A stretch of 64,000 nucleotides of DNA, from positions 1,873,001-1,937,000 of the forward strand of contig NZ_CP035503.1 in assembly GCF_006970865.1 (NCBI RefSeq). Direction: 5' to 3'. This DNA is from Rhodoferax sediminis (lineage in GTDB: Bacteria; Pseudomonadota; Gammaproteobacteria; Burkholderiales; Burkholderiaceae_C). This document shows positions 18,457 through 27,745 of the stretch, piece by piece. The position numbers and the translations under genes were made by a program. The first letter of the stretch is position 1. Each line of letters begins with the position of its first letter. The notes under the pieces were generated by a model. The model ran no database searches, had not been told where the DNA came from, and worked only from the letters and a program-made list of their open reading frames with translations.

Positions 18457-19725
18457 ATGAAATCGCGCACTGGATCCCCTCAGGACATTGAATCCCCTTA
18501 CGCGTGGATGCGGCTGCTCGTCTCGCTGCTGCTGATGACTATCGGTGGCGCCGGCATGTATTCGGTCACCGTGGTGCTGCCGCGTATCCAGGCCGATTTC
18601 GGCGTAGCGCGCGCCGATGCGTCGCTGCCGTACACACTGACGATGGTCGGCTTCGGCCTGGGTGGCATTCTGATGGGGCGCTTGTCCGACCGCTTTGGTG
18701 TGATGGCCACCGTGCTGATCGGGTCCGCCGGCCTCGGCGCCGGCTTCATCGTCGCGGGATTGGCGGGCAGTCTGTGGCAGTTCAGTCTGGCGCAGGGAGT
18801 GTTGATCGGGCTGTTCGGCACCTCGGCCACATTTGCGCCGCTGGTGGCCGACACCTCGCAGTGGTTTACGCGCCGGCGCGGCATGGCGGTGGCCATCTGC
18901 ATGAGCGGCAATTACCTGGCCGGCGCTGTCTGGCCGCCGATTCTGCAGCACTATATCGACAGCATTGGCTGGCGCCAGGCCTATATCGGTATCGGGGTGT
19001 TCAGCCTGCTGGTCATGCCGGCGCTCGCGCTGGTGCTGCGCCGGCAGGCGCCGCCGGCGGAGTTGGCGACCGCAGCGGCGCCGCCGGGGCGAGCCCGCTG
19101 GCTGACCGGCGTCGACCCCGCTCGTCCGCTGGGCCTGTCGCCCGCCGCGCTGCAGGGCTTGCTGTGCATCGCAGGCGTGGCCTGCTGCGTGGCCATGGCG
19201 ATGCCGCAGGTGCATATCGTGGCGTATTGCGGGGACCTGGGTTTTGGCGCGGCGCGCGGCGCCGAAATGCTGTCGCTGATGCTGGGCATGGGCATCATCA
19301 GCCGGCTCGCCTCGGGCTGGATCTCCGACCGGATCGGCGGCCTGCGTACGCTGCTGCTCGGCTCCGTGCTGCAAGGCATTGCGCTGCTGATGTTTCTGCC
19401 GTTCAAGGGACTGGTGCCCCTGTACGTGGTGTCCGGAATGTTCGGCCTGTTCCAGGGCGGCATCGTGCCCGCCTATGCGCTGATCGTGCGCGAGTATTTC
19501 GCGCCCAGGGAGGCCGGCGCACGTGTCGGTACCGTGCTCATGGCGACGCTGTTCGGCATGGCGCTGGGGGGCTGGATGTCGGGTGTGATTTTCGATTTCA
19601 CGGGCTCCTACCGTGCCGCCTTCCTCAATGGAATGGCGTGGAACCTGCTCAACGTCAGCATTGTCGGATTCCTGCTTTACCGGGCCCGGCGCGGGAGTCA
19701 TTTGCTGCGCCACAGCGCCCTATGA
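18457..19725 (+). CDS. MFS transporter (oxalate/monocarboxylate-like)
   Basis: A protein of about 422 residues with twelve predicted hydrophobic segments. The MFS motif after TM2 is seen as GRLSDRFGV, with the second-half counterpart SGWISDRIGGLR. It is likely a symporter for a small organic anion. The start is uncertain: ATG codons at 18394, 18418 and 18457 are all in frame; the last was chosen because the segment before it is not MFS-like. It follows the MarR gene by 66 bases and may belong to the same regulon, which would make it a second carrier for the same ligand; that is inference. Its stop overlaps the next ATG. Confidence 0.88.
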   Translation: MKSRTGSPQDIESPYAWMRLLVSLLLMTIGGAGMYSVTVVLPRIQADFGVARADASLPYTLTMVGFGLGGILMGRLSDRFGVMATVLIGSAGLGAGFIVAGLAGSLWQFSLAQGVLIGLFGTSATFAPLVADTSQWFTRRRGMAVAICMSGNYLAGAVWPPILQHYIDSIGWRQAYIGIGVFSLLVMPALALVLRRQAPPAELATAAAPPGRARWLTGVDPARPLGLSPAALQGLLCIAGVACCVAMAMPQVHIVAYCGDLGFGAARGAEMLSLMLGMGIISRLASGWISDRIGGLRTLLLGSVLQGIALLMFLPFKGLVPLYVVSGMFGLFQGGIVPAYALIVREYFAPREAGARVGTVLMATLFGMALGGWMSGVIFDFTGSYRAAFLNGMAWNLLNVSIVGFLLYRARRGSHLLRHSAL

Positions 19726-20276
19726 CCATGACGGCATCCGGTTTTTCATTGTTCGATACGGCCATCGGCCGCTGCGGTATCGCATGGGGTGAACACGGCA
19801 TCTACGGCGTGCAGTTGCCCGAGGCGAATGATCACGCGACGCGCCTGCGCCTGCGCCGGCCTGCGGGCGCGCAGGAAGCGCTGCCGCCGCCCGAGGTGCA
19901 GCGCGCCATCGACGCCGTAGTGGCCTTGCTGCGCGGCGAGCGTTGCGAGCCTGACGTGCTTCGCGCCGCGCCGCTCGACATGCAAGGCGTGCCGCCCTTC
20001 AACCGCCGTGTCTACGAGGTCACGCGCGCGATTGCGCCCGGCGCGACGCTGACCTACGGCGAAGTCGCCGCGCGTATCGGAGAGCCCGGCGCGGCGCGTG
20101 CGGTCGGGCAGGCGCTGGGACACAACCCGTTCGCGCCCGTCGTGCCGTGCCACCGGGTGTTGGCGGCTGGCAGCGGGGCAGGTGGCTTCTCGGCCCGCGG
20201 CGGCGTCACGACCAAGCTGCGCATGCTGCTGATCGAAGGCGCGGCGTTCGGTGCGCCGGGGCTTTTTGATTCCTGA
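19722..20276 (+). CDS. ogt: Methylated-DNA--protein-cysteine methyltransferase (Ogt type)
   Basis: A 184-residue suicide repair protein that removes methyl groups from O6-methylguanine. The active-site PCHRV places the acceptor at Cys143, and the DNA-binding helix region (TYGEVAARIGEPGAARAVGQAL) is intact. The N-terminal domain is divergent, as is usual for Ogt rather than Ada. The ATG overlaps the MFS stop as ATGA, so the two are translationally coupled although their functions are unrelated. Confidence 0.92.
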   Translation: MTMTASGFSLFDTAIGRCGIAWGEHGIYGVQLPEANDHATRLRLRRPAGAQEALPPPEVQRAIDAVVALLRGERCEPDVLRAAPLDMQGVPPFNRRVYEVTRAIAPGATLTYGEVAARIGEPGAARAVGQALGHNPFAPVVPCHRVLAAGSGAGGFSARGGVTTKLRMLLIEGAAFGAPGLFDS

Positions 20277-20289
20277 TCTTCATAGAAAA

Positions 20290-21885
20290 ATGCCTGCGGC
20301 CAACGACCGTCGCCGTCTGCTGCAACTGGCTGGCGCCGCTGCCACGACCCTGTGGTTGCCGCGCAGCGCCTGGAGCCAGCCCAGGCTCAGTGGCGATCCG
20401 TTCACGCTCGGGGTGGCCAGCGGTTCGCCCACACACGACTCGGTGGTGCTGTGGACCCGGCTGGCACCGGCCGGCCCAGGGGACGCGAGTGTGGGGCATG
20501 GCGCCGTGACCGTGCACTGGGAAGTGGCGCACGACGAGGGTTTTACCCGCCTCGTGCAAAGCGGACAGGCCCAGGCGCTGGCCGAACTGGCGCATTCGGT
20601 GCACGTGGAGGTGGCGGGACTGGCACCGGACCGCTGGTACTTCTACCGTTTCATGCTGGGCGACGCCTGCAGCCCGGCGGGGCGCACGCGAACGTTCCCG
20701 GCGCCCGACGCCATCGTGGCGCGGCTGCGACTGGCCTACGCCTCCTGCCAGCGCTGGGAGCACGGCTATTTCAGCGCCTATCGCCACATGCGCGAGGAGA
20801 ATCTGGACGCGGTGCTGTTCGTGGGCGACTACATCTACGAATACCCGGGCGCCGCCCATGCTGTGCGGGTGCCACCGGGCGGCTGGTTGCTGACGCTGGA
20901 CGACTACCGCCGGCGCTATGCCCTGTACAAGGGCGAGGCTGATTTGCAGGCCATGCACGCCGCCTGCCCCTGGCTGGTGACCTGGGACGATCACGAGGTG
21001 CAGAACGACTACGCGGGCGAGCAGGCCGGCTACAGCAGTCGGCGCGATCCGTCGACAGCTGACCACTTTGCGGCGCGGCGCGCGGCGGCTTACCAAGCAT
21101 ATTACGAACACATGCCGATGCGCGCCTCCGTGCTGACCCGCGGCATGGCCGGCCTGCTGCACCGGGCGCCAGGCGCCGAGATGCGCATCTACAACCGGGT
21201 GCAATACGGCCGGCTGGCCTCGCTGTATCTGCTCGATGCGCGGCAGTACAAAGACCCGCAAGCCTGCACGCGCGATGGCCTGCTCGGGTCGAGCATGGTG
21301 GATCCGGCCAGTTGCCCCTCCTGGAACGATCCGCGCAGCTTGCTCGGGATGGCACAGGAGCGCTGGCTGGATCAGGAGTTTGCCCGGGCGGGCCGGGCCT
21401 GGAATGTGCTGGGCCAGCAGACCCTGTTCGGCCAGCGCGACTTCCGACCTGGCCCGGGCCAGACCCTGTGGAACGACGGCTGGGACGGCTATCCGGCCGC
21501 GCGCATGCGGCTGACCGATTCGCTGCGCCGGCACGCGGTGGCCAACGCCGTGCTGCTTGGCGGCGATGTGCACGAAAACTGGGTCGGCCATGTCAAGGCC
21601 GATTACGCGGACGCGGCCAGTCCCGCCGTGGGTGTGGAATTTTGCGGCACCAGCATCACCTCGCGCTCGGACGGCAACGCCAGGACAGCCGGGCGGCTCG
21701 CCGAGAACCCGCACTTCGTGTTTGCCGATGCCCAGCGCCGGGGCTACGGTGTGGCGGAGTTCACGCCCAGACAGTTGACCACCACCTTGCGTGTGGTGGA
21801 CGACGTGACGCGCCGGGACACGGCGATAGCGACGCTCGCAACTTTTGCGGTGCACGCCGGCCGCCCCGTGGTGGAAACGGACTGA
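20290..21885 (+). CDS. PhoD-like alkaline phosphatase/phosphodiesterase
   Basis: A 531-residue exported metallo-phosphatase. The N-terminus NDRRRLLQLAGAAATTLWL carries a twin-arginine motif and a hydrophobic stretch ending AWS. PhoD landmarks follow: GVASGSPTHDSVVLWTRLAP, YASCQRWEHGYF, FVGDYIYEYPG, TWDDHEVQNDYAG and GGDVHENWVG, which together supply the metal ligands. It would cleave phosphate esters in the periplasm. The start at 20290 was chosen over an in-frame ATG at 20251 because it places the RR motif close to the N-terminus. It lies 13 bases after ogt. Confidence 0.9.
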   Translation: MPAANDRRRLLQLAGAAATTLWLPRSAWSQPRLSGDPFTLGVASGSPTHDSVVLWTRLAPAGPGDASVGHGAVTVHWEVAHDEGFTRLVQSGQAQALAELAHSVHVEVAGLAPDRWYFYRFMLGDACSPAGRTRTFPAPDAIVARLRLAYASCQRWEHGYFSAYRHMREENLDAVLFVGDYIYEYPGAAHAVRVPPGGWLLTLDDYRRRYALYKGEADLQAMHAACPWLVTWDDHEVQNDYAGEQAGYSSRRDPSTADHFAARRAAAYQAYYEHMPMRASVLTRGMAGLLHRAPGAEMRIYNRVQYGRLASLYLLDARQYKDPQACTRDGLLGSSMVDPASCPSWNDPRSLLGMAQERWLDQEFARAGRAWNVLGQQTLFGQRDFRPGPGQTLWNDGWDGYPAARMRLTDSLRRHAVANAVLLGGDVHENWVGHVKADYADAASPAVGVEFCGTSITSRSDGNARTAGRLAENPHFVFADAQRRGYGVAEFTPRQLTTTLRVVDDVTRRDTAIATLATFAVHAGRPVVETD

Positions 21886-21925
21886 ACGCGCTTCGGCGGC
21901 CGCCGTGCCAATGGGTCGAGCCGGG

Positions 21926-22255
21926 TCAGGGGCTCAGCAACACGGTCACCAGCAGCGTCGCGTCGCAGATCGCCAGAACGGCGTGCGGCTCGGCTGCCGG
22001 CAGGACAACGACCTCGCCTGCCTGCAAGCGACACGGGCGGGTGGATGTGCTCAACTCGACCTCGCCTTCCAGGCACTGCACGCTAACCTCGCCCGGCGCG
22101 CGGTGCTCCGGCAAACCCTGGCCGGCCGCCAACACCACCTGCATCAACTGGAGCTTTTCGGTCTTGATCAGGCTGTGGGTTTTGGCCATGCGCAGGGCGG
22201 CACCGAGCGGGCGCACGTCAATGACATCCAGTGGTTGAGCGTGGGGCAGAGCCAT
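21926..22255 (-). CDS. Small cupin-domain protein
   Basis: A 109-residue single cupin domain with the pattern LPEHRAPGEVSVQCLEGEVEL and VVLPAAEPHAVLAI. The first motif keeps one His (EHRAPGE) and its Glu, and the second keeps one His, so the metal site may be incomplete. Members of this group are often annotated as cytoplasmic regulators or epimerase-like. It lies immediately downstream of serB on the same strand with 3 bases between, so it is probably co-transcribed with mfd-serB. It converges on the PhoD gene. Confidence 0.8.
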   Translation of the reverse strand: MALPHAQPLDVIDVRPLGAALRMAKTHSLIKTEKLQLMQVVLAAGQGLPEHRAPGEVSVQCLEGEVELSTSTRPCRLQAGEVVVLPAAEPHAVLAICDATLLVTVLLSP

Positions 22256-22258
22256 GAT

Positions 22259-22993
22259 TTATGGTACCGCGCGCGTCGACATTTTGTCCATCAGTTCGAG
22301 CAGGCGGTCCAGCCCGCCGCTGTTGATCGCCACCATGGCCTGCTCGCGCACGGTGGGCTTGGCGTGGTAGGCCACCGACAGGCCGGCGCTGCCCATCATC
22401 GGCAAGTCGTTGGCGCCGTCGCCCACGGCAATCGCCTGCCTAGGCTGGATGCCCAGCTTCGCGCAGGTCTCCAGCAGCATCTTGCGTTTTTCGTCGCCGT
22501 CGCAGATATCGCCCCAGGGCTGGTCCACCATTCTTCCGGTCAGCAGGCCGTCCTGCACTTCCAGCATGTTCGAGCGCGTGAAGTCGATGCCCAGCCGGTC
22601 GCGGATGCGGTCGGTGAAAAAGGTGAAGCCGCCGCTGACCAGCAGCACCTTCAGGCCAGCCTGCTTGCAGGCGGCCACCAATTCGGCGGCGCCGGGGTTG
22701 AGCTGCAGGCGCGTCGCGTACACCGCTTCCATGCTCGCCACGCTCACGCCCCGGAGCAGGGCCACGCGCTGGCGCAGGCTTTCCTTGTAGTCGGCAATCT
22801 CGCCGCGCATGGCGGCCTCGGTGATGGCGGCGACCTCGGCCTTGCGCCCGGCAGCGTCGGCAATCTCGTCGACGCACTCGATATTGATGAGCGTCGAGTC
22901 CATGTCGAAGGTGATGAGCCTGAAGTCATGCAGGTTCAAGGGCGGGGTGATGCCCCGGATCACGAGGCCGGGGGAGATTTCTTGTGCGGTCAT
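22259..22993 (-). CDS. serB: Phosphoserine phosphatase
   Basis: A 244-residue HAD-superfamily enzyme converting phosphoserine to serine, the last step of serine synthesis. Motif I is FDMDSTLIN (Asp30 nucleophile, Asp32 acid), motif II lies in LLVSGGFTFFTDR, and motif III is AVGDGANDLPMM. The ECVDEIAD cap segment is typical of SerB. The ATG (22993) overlaps the mfd stop as ATGA. Length fits the compact form without the extra ACT-like domain of longer SerB proteins. Confidence 0.95.
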   Translation of the reverse strand: MTAQEISPGLVIRGITPPLNLHDFRLITFDMDSTLINIECVDEIADAAGRKAEVAAITEAAMRGEIADYKESLRQRVALLRGVSVASMEAVYATRLQLNPGAAELVAACKQAGLKVLLVSGGFTFFTDRIRDRLGIDFTRSNMLEVQDGLLTGRMVDQPWGDICDGDEKRKMLLETCAKLGIQPRQAIAVGDGANDLPMMGSAGLSVAYHAKPTVREQAMVAINSGGLDRLLELMDKMSTRAVP

Positions 22994-25900
22994 GCGGTCA
23001 CAGTTTCGGTAGTGGGTTGGCCCAGCGAGCGCAGCACATCGCGCACCATCTGGGCGCGGGCCTTGGGATCGGGCAGGTCGCGCTCGATGCGCAGCTTTTC
23101 GTTGCTGGCGAGTTTGATGTGGCGGTTCTTCTGGATCAGCTCGATGATGCGCATCGAGTCGATCGGCGGGTCCTTCTTGAAGGTGATGTGGATCACCCCC
23201 GGCGCCGCGTCGACTTTCACCACGCCGTAGGGCCTGGCGATCACGCGCAGGCGGTGCACGTCGATGAGGGTTTGCGCCTGCGTGGGGAGCTTGCCAAAGC
23301 GATCCACAATTTCTTCCAGCAGGGCGTCGATCTGGTCGGTGTTTTTGGCGGTAGCCAGCTTCTTGTAGAAACTCAGGCGCAGGTGCACGTCGCCGCAGTA
23401 GTCGTCGGGCAAGAGCGCCGGCGCGTGCAGGTTGATCTCGGTGGTCGCGTTGAGCGGCGCCAGCAGATCGGGTTCGATGCCGGCCTTGAGGCAGCGCACG
23501 GCCTCGCCCAGCATCTCGTTGTAGAGCTGGAAGCCGATCTCCATCATGTTGCCGCTCTGGTTTTCGCCCAGCACCTCGCCGGCGCCGCGGATCTCCAGGT
23601 CGTGCATCGCGAGGTAAAAGCCGCTGCCCAGTTCTTCCATCTGCTGGATGGCCTCCAACCGCTGCGACGCATGCTTGGTCAGGCCCTCCAGGTCGGGCAC
23701 CATCAGGTAGGCGTAGGCCTGGTGGTGCGAGCGTCCGACCCGGCCGCGCAACTGGTGCAGTTGCGCCAGGCCGAACTTGTCGGCACGGCTCATCACGATG
23801 GTGTTGGCGGTAGGCACGTCGATGCCGGTCTCGATAATGGTCGAGCACAGCAGCAGGTTGTAGCGCTGCGCCACGAAGTCGCGCATCACGCGCTCCAGCT
23901 CGCGCTCGGGCATCTGGCCGTGCGCCACCGCAATGCGCGCCTCGGGCAGCAATTCCTCCAGCTTTTGCCGGCGGTTCTCGATGGTTTCCACCTCGTTGTG
24001 CAGGAAGTACACCTGCCCGCCGCGCTTGAGTTCGCGCAGCACGGCCTCGCGGATCACGCCGTTGCCTTCCGTGCGCACAAAAGTCTTGATCGCCAGGCGA
24101 CGCTGCGGCGCAGTGGCGATCACCGAGAGGTCGCGCAGGCCTTCCAGCGCCATGCCCAGCGTGCGCGGGATCGGCGTGGCGGTCAGCGTGAGCACGTCGA
24201 CCTCGGCGCGCAGCGCCTTCATGGCCTCCTTGTGGCGCACGCCGAAGCGGTGCTCCTCGTCGATGATCAGCAGGCCGAGATTCTTGAATTTCGTCGATTC
24301 GCTGAGCAGCTTGTGGGTGCCGACCACGATGTCGATCGTGCCGTCGGCGATGCCTTTGGTCGACGCCGTGACTTCCTTGCCGGAGCGAAAGCGCGAGATT
24401 TGCGCCACCTTCACTGGCCATTTGGCGAAACGGTCCACCAGCGTCTGGTAGTGCTGCTCGGCCAGCAGCGTGGTGGGGGCCAGGAACGCCACCTGCTTGC
24501 CGCCGGTGATGGCAATGAACGCGGCGCGCAAGGCCACCTCGGTCTTGCCGAAGCCGACATCACCGCAGACCAGGCGGTCCATCGGGCGTGGACTGATCAT
24601 GTCCTGGATCACGGCGTGGATGGCGGCGCTCTGGTCGGCGGTTTCCTCGAAGCCGAAGTCGTTGGCAAACGTTTCGTAATCCTGCGCGCTGTATCTAAAC
24701 GCGTGGCCTTCGCGCGCCGCGCGGCGCGCATAGATGTTGAGCAGCTCGGCGGCCGAGTCGCGCACCTGCTCGGCGGCGCGGCGCCTGGCTTTTTCCCACT
24801 GGCCGGAGCCGAGCTTGTGCAGCGGCGCCTCGTCGGCACTCACGCCGGTGTAGCGGCTGATCTGGTGCAACTGGCTGACGGGCACGTACAGCACCGCCTT
24901 GTCGGCGTACTCGAGGTGCAAAAACTCCTGCACGGCGTGCGTGCCGTCGGGTTGCAGCTGCCCCAGATCGAGATTGATCAGACCCCGGTAGCGGCCAATG
25001 CCGTGCGCGCTGTGCACCACCGGGTCGCCGACGTTGAGCTCGCTCAGATCCTTGATGAGCGCTTCGACGTCGCTGACCTGCTCCTGCTTTTTGCGCCGGC
25101 GCGTGGTCGGGCCGGCCGCGAACAGCTCGGTCTCGGTGACGAAGTCCAGGCCTTGTTCGAGCCAGCTGAAGCCCGTGGCGAGGGCGCCCGTGGCAATACC
25201 GAGCGGCTCGGTGCTGCTTTGGAATTCCTGCAGCGAGTCGAACACCGGCGGGTTGACCTGGCTGGCGCGCAGGAAATCGAGCAGGCTCTCGCGCCGGCCA
25301 TCGCTCTCGGCCAGCAGCAGCACGCGCTGAGTGGTGTGGCGCAGGTGAGCCTTGAGCCGGGCCAGCGGATCTTCGGCGCCGCGCACCACGGACAGCTCGC
25401 CCAGTTTTTGAAACAGGGCGCTGTCTGCCACATCTTCAATGGCGGGGCGGATCGCCAGCTGCGGGTGTTCGTTGACGCGCGCATAAAACTGCTCGGTGCC
25501 GAGGAACAGCGCCTGCGGCGCCAGCGCAGGGTGCTCCGGGTCGCCCTGCACCAGCCGGTAGCGGTCCTTCGTGTCCTGCCAGAAGCGCGCAAAGGCGGGT
25601 TCCAGGTCGCCGTGCAGCACCACGGTGGCGTCCGCGCCGAGGTAGTCGAACACGGTGGCGGTCTCGTCGAAAAACAGCGGCAGGTAGTACTCGATGCCTG
25701 CCGTGGCCACGCCGTTGCCGATGTCCTTGTAGATGCGGCTCTTGGTCGGGTCGCCCTCCAGCAGCTCGCGCCAGCGGCTGCGGAATTTGGCACGGGCGTC
25801 CTCGTCCATCGGGAACTCGCGCCCGGGCAGCAGCCGCACTTCGGGCACGGGGTACAGGCTGCGCTGGCTGTCGGGGTCGAAGGTGCGGATCGAGTCGATC

Positions 25901-26472
25901 TCGTCGTCGAACAGATCCACGCGGTAGGGGACCGGCGAGCCCATGGGAAAGAGGTCGATCAGGCCGCCGCGCACCGCGTATTCGCCCGGACTGACGACCT
26001 GCGTGACGTGGCTGTAGCCGGCAAGCAGGAGCTGGGCGCGGAGCCTGGCCTCGTTGAGTTTCTGCTTGACCTTGAAGTGAAAGGTGTAGCCCGCGAGGAA
26101 CGCGGGCGGCGCCAGCCGGTACAGCGCCGTGGTGGCGGGGATGATGACGACATCGGCCCCGGTGTCGTGGTCGCGCTGGCTGATGCGCCACAGGGTGGCC
26201 AGCCGCTCGCTGATCAGGTCCTGGTGCGGCGAGAACGTGTCGTAGGGCAGCGTTTCCCAGTCGGGAAACAGGGCGCAGCGCAGATCGGGCGCGAAGAAGG
26301 CGATCTCCTCCATCAGCCGCTGCGCGTCGTTCGCGTCGGCGGTCACAATGGCCGTGAGCCTGTTGCCGGTTTTGTCGCGCTGTGCCAACCGGGCCAGTAG
26401 CAGGGCATCGGCCGAACCGACAGGGCGGGGCAGGGCGTGCCGCTTGCCGGGGTTGAGTTTGGGTAAATCCAT
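22990..26472 (-). CDS. mfd: Transcription-repair coupling factor
   Basis: A 1160-residue SF2 translocase that removes RNA polymerase stalled at lesions and recruits UvrA. The N-terminal UvrB-like region (about 1-340) includes NDAQRLMEEIAFFAPD. The polymerase-interacting domain begins around NVGDPVVHSAHGIGRYRGL. The motor has GDVGFGKTEVALRA (Walker A), IIDEEHRFG (DEEH box), LTATPIPRTL and the QLRGRVGRS motif VI, followed by the C-terminal D7 region. The start MDLPKLNP at 26472 was chosen over open frame further upstream because it matches family N-termini. Length fits the family (about 1150 residues). Confidence 0.97.
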   Translation of the reverse strand: MDLPKLNPGKRHALPRPVGSADALLLARLAQRDKTGNRLTAIVTADANDAQRLMEEIAFFAPDLRCALFPDWETLPYDTFSPHQDLISERLATLWRISQRDHDTGADVVIIPATTALYRLAPPAFLAGYTFHFKVKQKLNEARLRAQLLLAGYSHVTQVVSPGEYAVRGGLIDLFPMGSPVPYRVDLFDDEIDSIRTFDPDSQRSLYPVPEVRLLPGREFPMDEDARAKFRSRWRELLEGDPTKSRIYKDIGNGVATAGIEYYLPLFFDETATVFDYLGADATVVLHGDLEPAFARFWQDTKDRYRLVQGDPEHPALAPQALFLGTEQFYARVNEHPQLAIRPAIEDVADSALFQKLGELSVVRGAEDPLARLKAHLRHTTQRVLLLAESDGRRESLLDFLRASQVNPPVFDSLQEFQSSTEPLGIATGALATGFSWLEQGLDFVTETELFAAGPTTRRRKKQEQVSDVEALIKDLSELNVGDPVVHSAHGIGRYRGLINLDLGQLQPDGTHAVQEFLHLEYADKAVLYVPVSQLHQISRYTGVSADEAPLHKLGSGQWEKARRRAAEQVRDSAAELLNIYARRAAREGHAFRYSAQDYETFANDFGFEETADQSAAIHAVIQDMISPRPMDRLVCGDVGFGKTEVALRAAFIAITGGKQVAFLAPTTLLAEQHYQTLVDRFAKWPVKVAQISRFRSGKEVTASTKGIADGTIDIVVGTHKLLSESTKFKNLGLLIIDEEHRFGVRHKEAMKALRAEVDVLTLTATPIPRTLGMALEGLRDLSVIATAPQRRLAIKTFVRTEGNGVIREAVLRELKRGGQVYFLHNEVETIENRRQKLEELLPEARIAVAHGQMPERELERVMRDFVAQRYNLLLCSTIIETGIDVPTANTIVMSRADKFGLAQLHQLRGRVGRSHHQAYAYLMVPDLEGLTKHASQRLEAIQQMEELGSGFYLAMHDLEIRGAGEVLGENQSGNMMEIGFQLYNEMLGEAVRCLKAGIEPDLLAPLNATTEINLHAPALLPDDYCGDVHLRLSFYKKLATAKNTDQIDALLEEIVDRFGKLPTQAQTLIDVHRLRVIARPYGVVKVDAAPGVIHITFKKDPPIDSMRIIELIQKNRHIKLASNEKLRIERDLPDPKARAQMVRDVLRSLGQPTTETVTA

Positions 26473-26490
26473 GAATAGCGCCAATACGAA

Positions 26491-26520
26491 GCACCCCCCG
26501 CCACGATAGGCGGGGGGTGC
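26491..26520. promoter_or_regulatory. Perfect 12-bp hairpin between mfd and ispD
   Basis: GCACCCCCCGCC (26491-26502), loop ACGATA, then GGCGGGGGGTGC (26509-26520): a 12-bp perfect stem of very high GC. It lies 18 bases from the mfd start and 33 from the ispD start, in the divergent gap, so it would be in one or both 5' leaders or overlap the promoters. No U-tract follows in either direction, so it is not a simple terminator. Confidence 0.6.
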
Positions 26521-26553
26521 GATGGATTGGATTTTAGAATGCGGGACACCGTT

Positions 26554-27246
26554 ATGACCGATCCCGCCCAAAATCCCCGTTTTTTTGCCTTGATCCCGTG
26601 CGCCGGCACGGGATCGCGCGCGAACACGGCGGTGCCCAAGCAATACCAGCCCGTCGCCGGTTTTCCGATGGTGCTGCACACCCTGGCGGCGTTCGCCGCG
26701 GTGCCGCGCATTGCCGACCTGGTGGTGGTGGTGGCGCCCGAAGACCATTTTTTTGAACAGCAGAGCGCTCCATGTTTAATAGCGAACTGTGGAGGCTCCA
26801 CAAGGGCTGCAAGCGTTTTTAATGGTCTCCTTGAGTTGTTTGAGCAAGGCGCCACCCCCGCCGATTGGGTACTCGTGCACGACGCCGCGCGCTGCCTGGT
26901 CACGCCCGCGCAGATCAATGCCCTGATCGACGCCTGCGAGCACGATGAGGTCGGTGGCCTGCTGGCGCTCAAGCTGGCGGACACGCTCAAATGCGAGTCG
27001 GACGGGCGGGTGGCCGCCACGCTGGACCGCAGTGACAAATGGCTGGCCCAGACGCCGCAGATGTTTCGCATCGGCGCGCTGATCGAGGCGCTCCAGCAGG
27101 CCGGCGACCAGGTCACGGACGAGGCCGGCGCGATGGAGGCCATGGGCCACCGGCCCAAACTGGTGCCCGGCGATGCGCAGAACTTCAAGGTCACGTATCC
27201 GCAAGACTTTGCCCTGGCAGAAATCATATTGAGGAGCCGAACATGA
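26554..27246 (+). CDS. ispD: 2-C-methyl-D-erythritol 4-phosphate cytidylyltransferase
   Basis: A 230-residue enzyme forming CDP-methylerythritol in the MEP isoprenoid pathway. The nucleotide-binding [18 protein letters not shown] loop (15-32), the GGSTRAASV motif (80-88), [11 protein letters not shown] and KVTYPQDF are intact. Earlier in-frame ATGs exist at 26527 and 26539; 26554 best fits family length. Residues 76-85 are encoded by a dispersed element (copy J) with low-GC codons such as TTA, ATA and AGG, unlike the rest of the gene. The stop overlaps the ispF ATG. Confidence 0.95.
   Translation: MTDPAQNPRFFALIPCAGTGSRANTAVPKQYQPVAGFPMVLHTLAAFAAVPRIADLVVVVAPEDHFFEQQSAPCLIANCGGSTRAASVFNGLLELFEQGATPADWVLVHDAARCLVTPAQINALIDACEHDEVGGLLALKLADTLKCESDGRVAATLDRSDKWLAQTPQMFRIGALIEALQQAGDQVTDEAGAMEAMGHRPKLVPGDAQNFKVTYPQDFALAEIILRSRT
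26779..26808 (+). repeat. Dispersed element copy J, inside ispD
   Basis: ATAGCG at 26779-26784, 19 bases, GGGCT at 26804-26808. It is read as ATA-GCG ... AGG-GCT (Ile-Ala ... Arg-Ala) and covers the start of the conserved GGxTR motif of IspD. The flanks are AT-rich (CATGTTTA on the left, GCAAGCGTTTTTAATGG on the right). Confidence 0.75.
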
Positions 27247-27716
27247 CATTTCGCATTGGCGAAGGCTGGGACACGCACGCGCTGGCGGCGGGACGCAAGC
27301 TCATCATCGGCGGTGTGGAAATTGCGCATCCCATGGGCCTGCTCGGGCACTCGGACGCCGACGTGCTGCTGCACGCCATCACCGATGCGCTGCTGGGTGC
27401 TGCCGCGCTGGGCGACATTGGCACGCATTTTCCGGACACCGACGAGCGCTTCAAGGGCGCGGACTCGATCGCGCTGCTGGCCGAGGCGGCACGCCGCGTG
27501 CGCGACCAGGGCTGGCAGATCGGCAACGTCGACAGCACCGTCATCGCGCAGGCGCCGCGGCTCATGCCCCATATTGCGGCGATGCGCGAGCGCATTGCGG
27601 CAGCGCTCGGGTTGGCACTGGGTCAGGTCAACGTCAAGGCCAAGACGGCGGAAAAAATGGGCCCGGTCGGGCAGGGATTGAGCATCGAGGCCCGGGCGAT
27701 CGTGCTACTGCTTTGA
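27243..27716 (+). CDS. ispF: 2-C-methyl-D-erythritol 2,4-cyclodiphosphate synthase
   Basis: A 157-residue trimeric enzyme of the MEP pathway. Metal ligands Asp10 and His12 are in GWDTHAL, with the third in [13 protein letters not shown], and the substrate loop is [10 protein letters not shown]. The C-terminal [14 protein letters not shown] region is intact. The ATG overlaps the ispD stop as ATGA. The TGA stop (27714-27716) is part of dispersed element copy B. Confidence 0.97.
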   Translation: MTFRIGEGWDTHALAAGRKLIIGGVEIAHPMGLLGHSDADVLLHAITDALLGAAALGDIGTHFPDTDERFKGADSIALLAEAARRVRDQGWQIGNVDSTVIAQAPRLMPHIAAMRERIAAALGLALGQVNVKAKTAEKMGPVGQGLSIEARAIVLLL

Positions 27717-27745
27717 TAGCTATACGCGTATATCCAGCAAGGGCT
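27716..27745 (+). repeat. Dispersed element copy B, at convergent ispF/histidine-kinase ends
   Basis: ATAGCT at 27716-27721, 19 bases, GGGCT at 27741-27745. The left part TTTGATAGCTA holds the ispF TGA on the + strand and the kinase TAG on the - strand, so both convergent genes end inside the element. Confidence 0.8.

Noticed and set aside
22984..26400. An 1138-codon open frame on the + strand opposite mfd, and an 876-codon frame on the - strand opposite the PBP gene (2269-4899).
   Set aside because: Both are antisense to genes with intact catalytic motifs, have His/Arg/Gln-rich low-complexity composition, and show no domain. Such frames are expected in high-GC DNA because the third-position G/C bias suppresses stops on the opposite strand.
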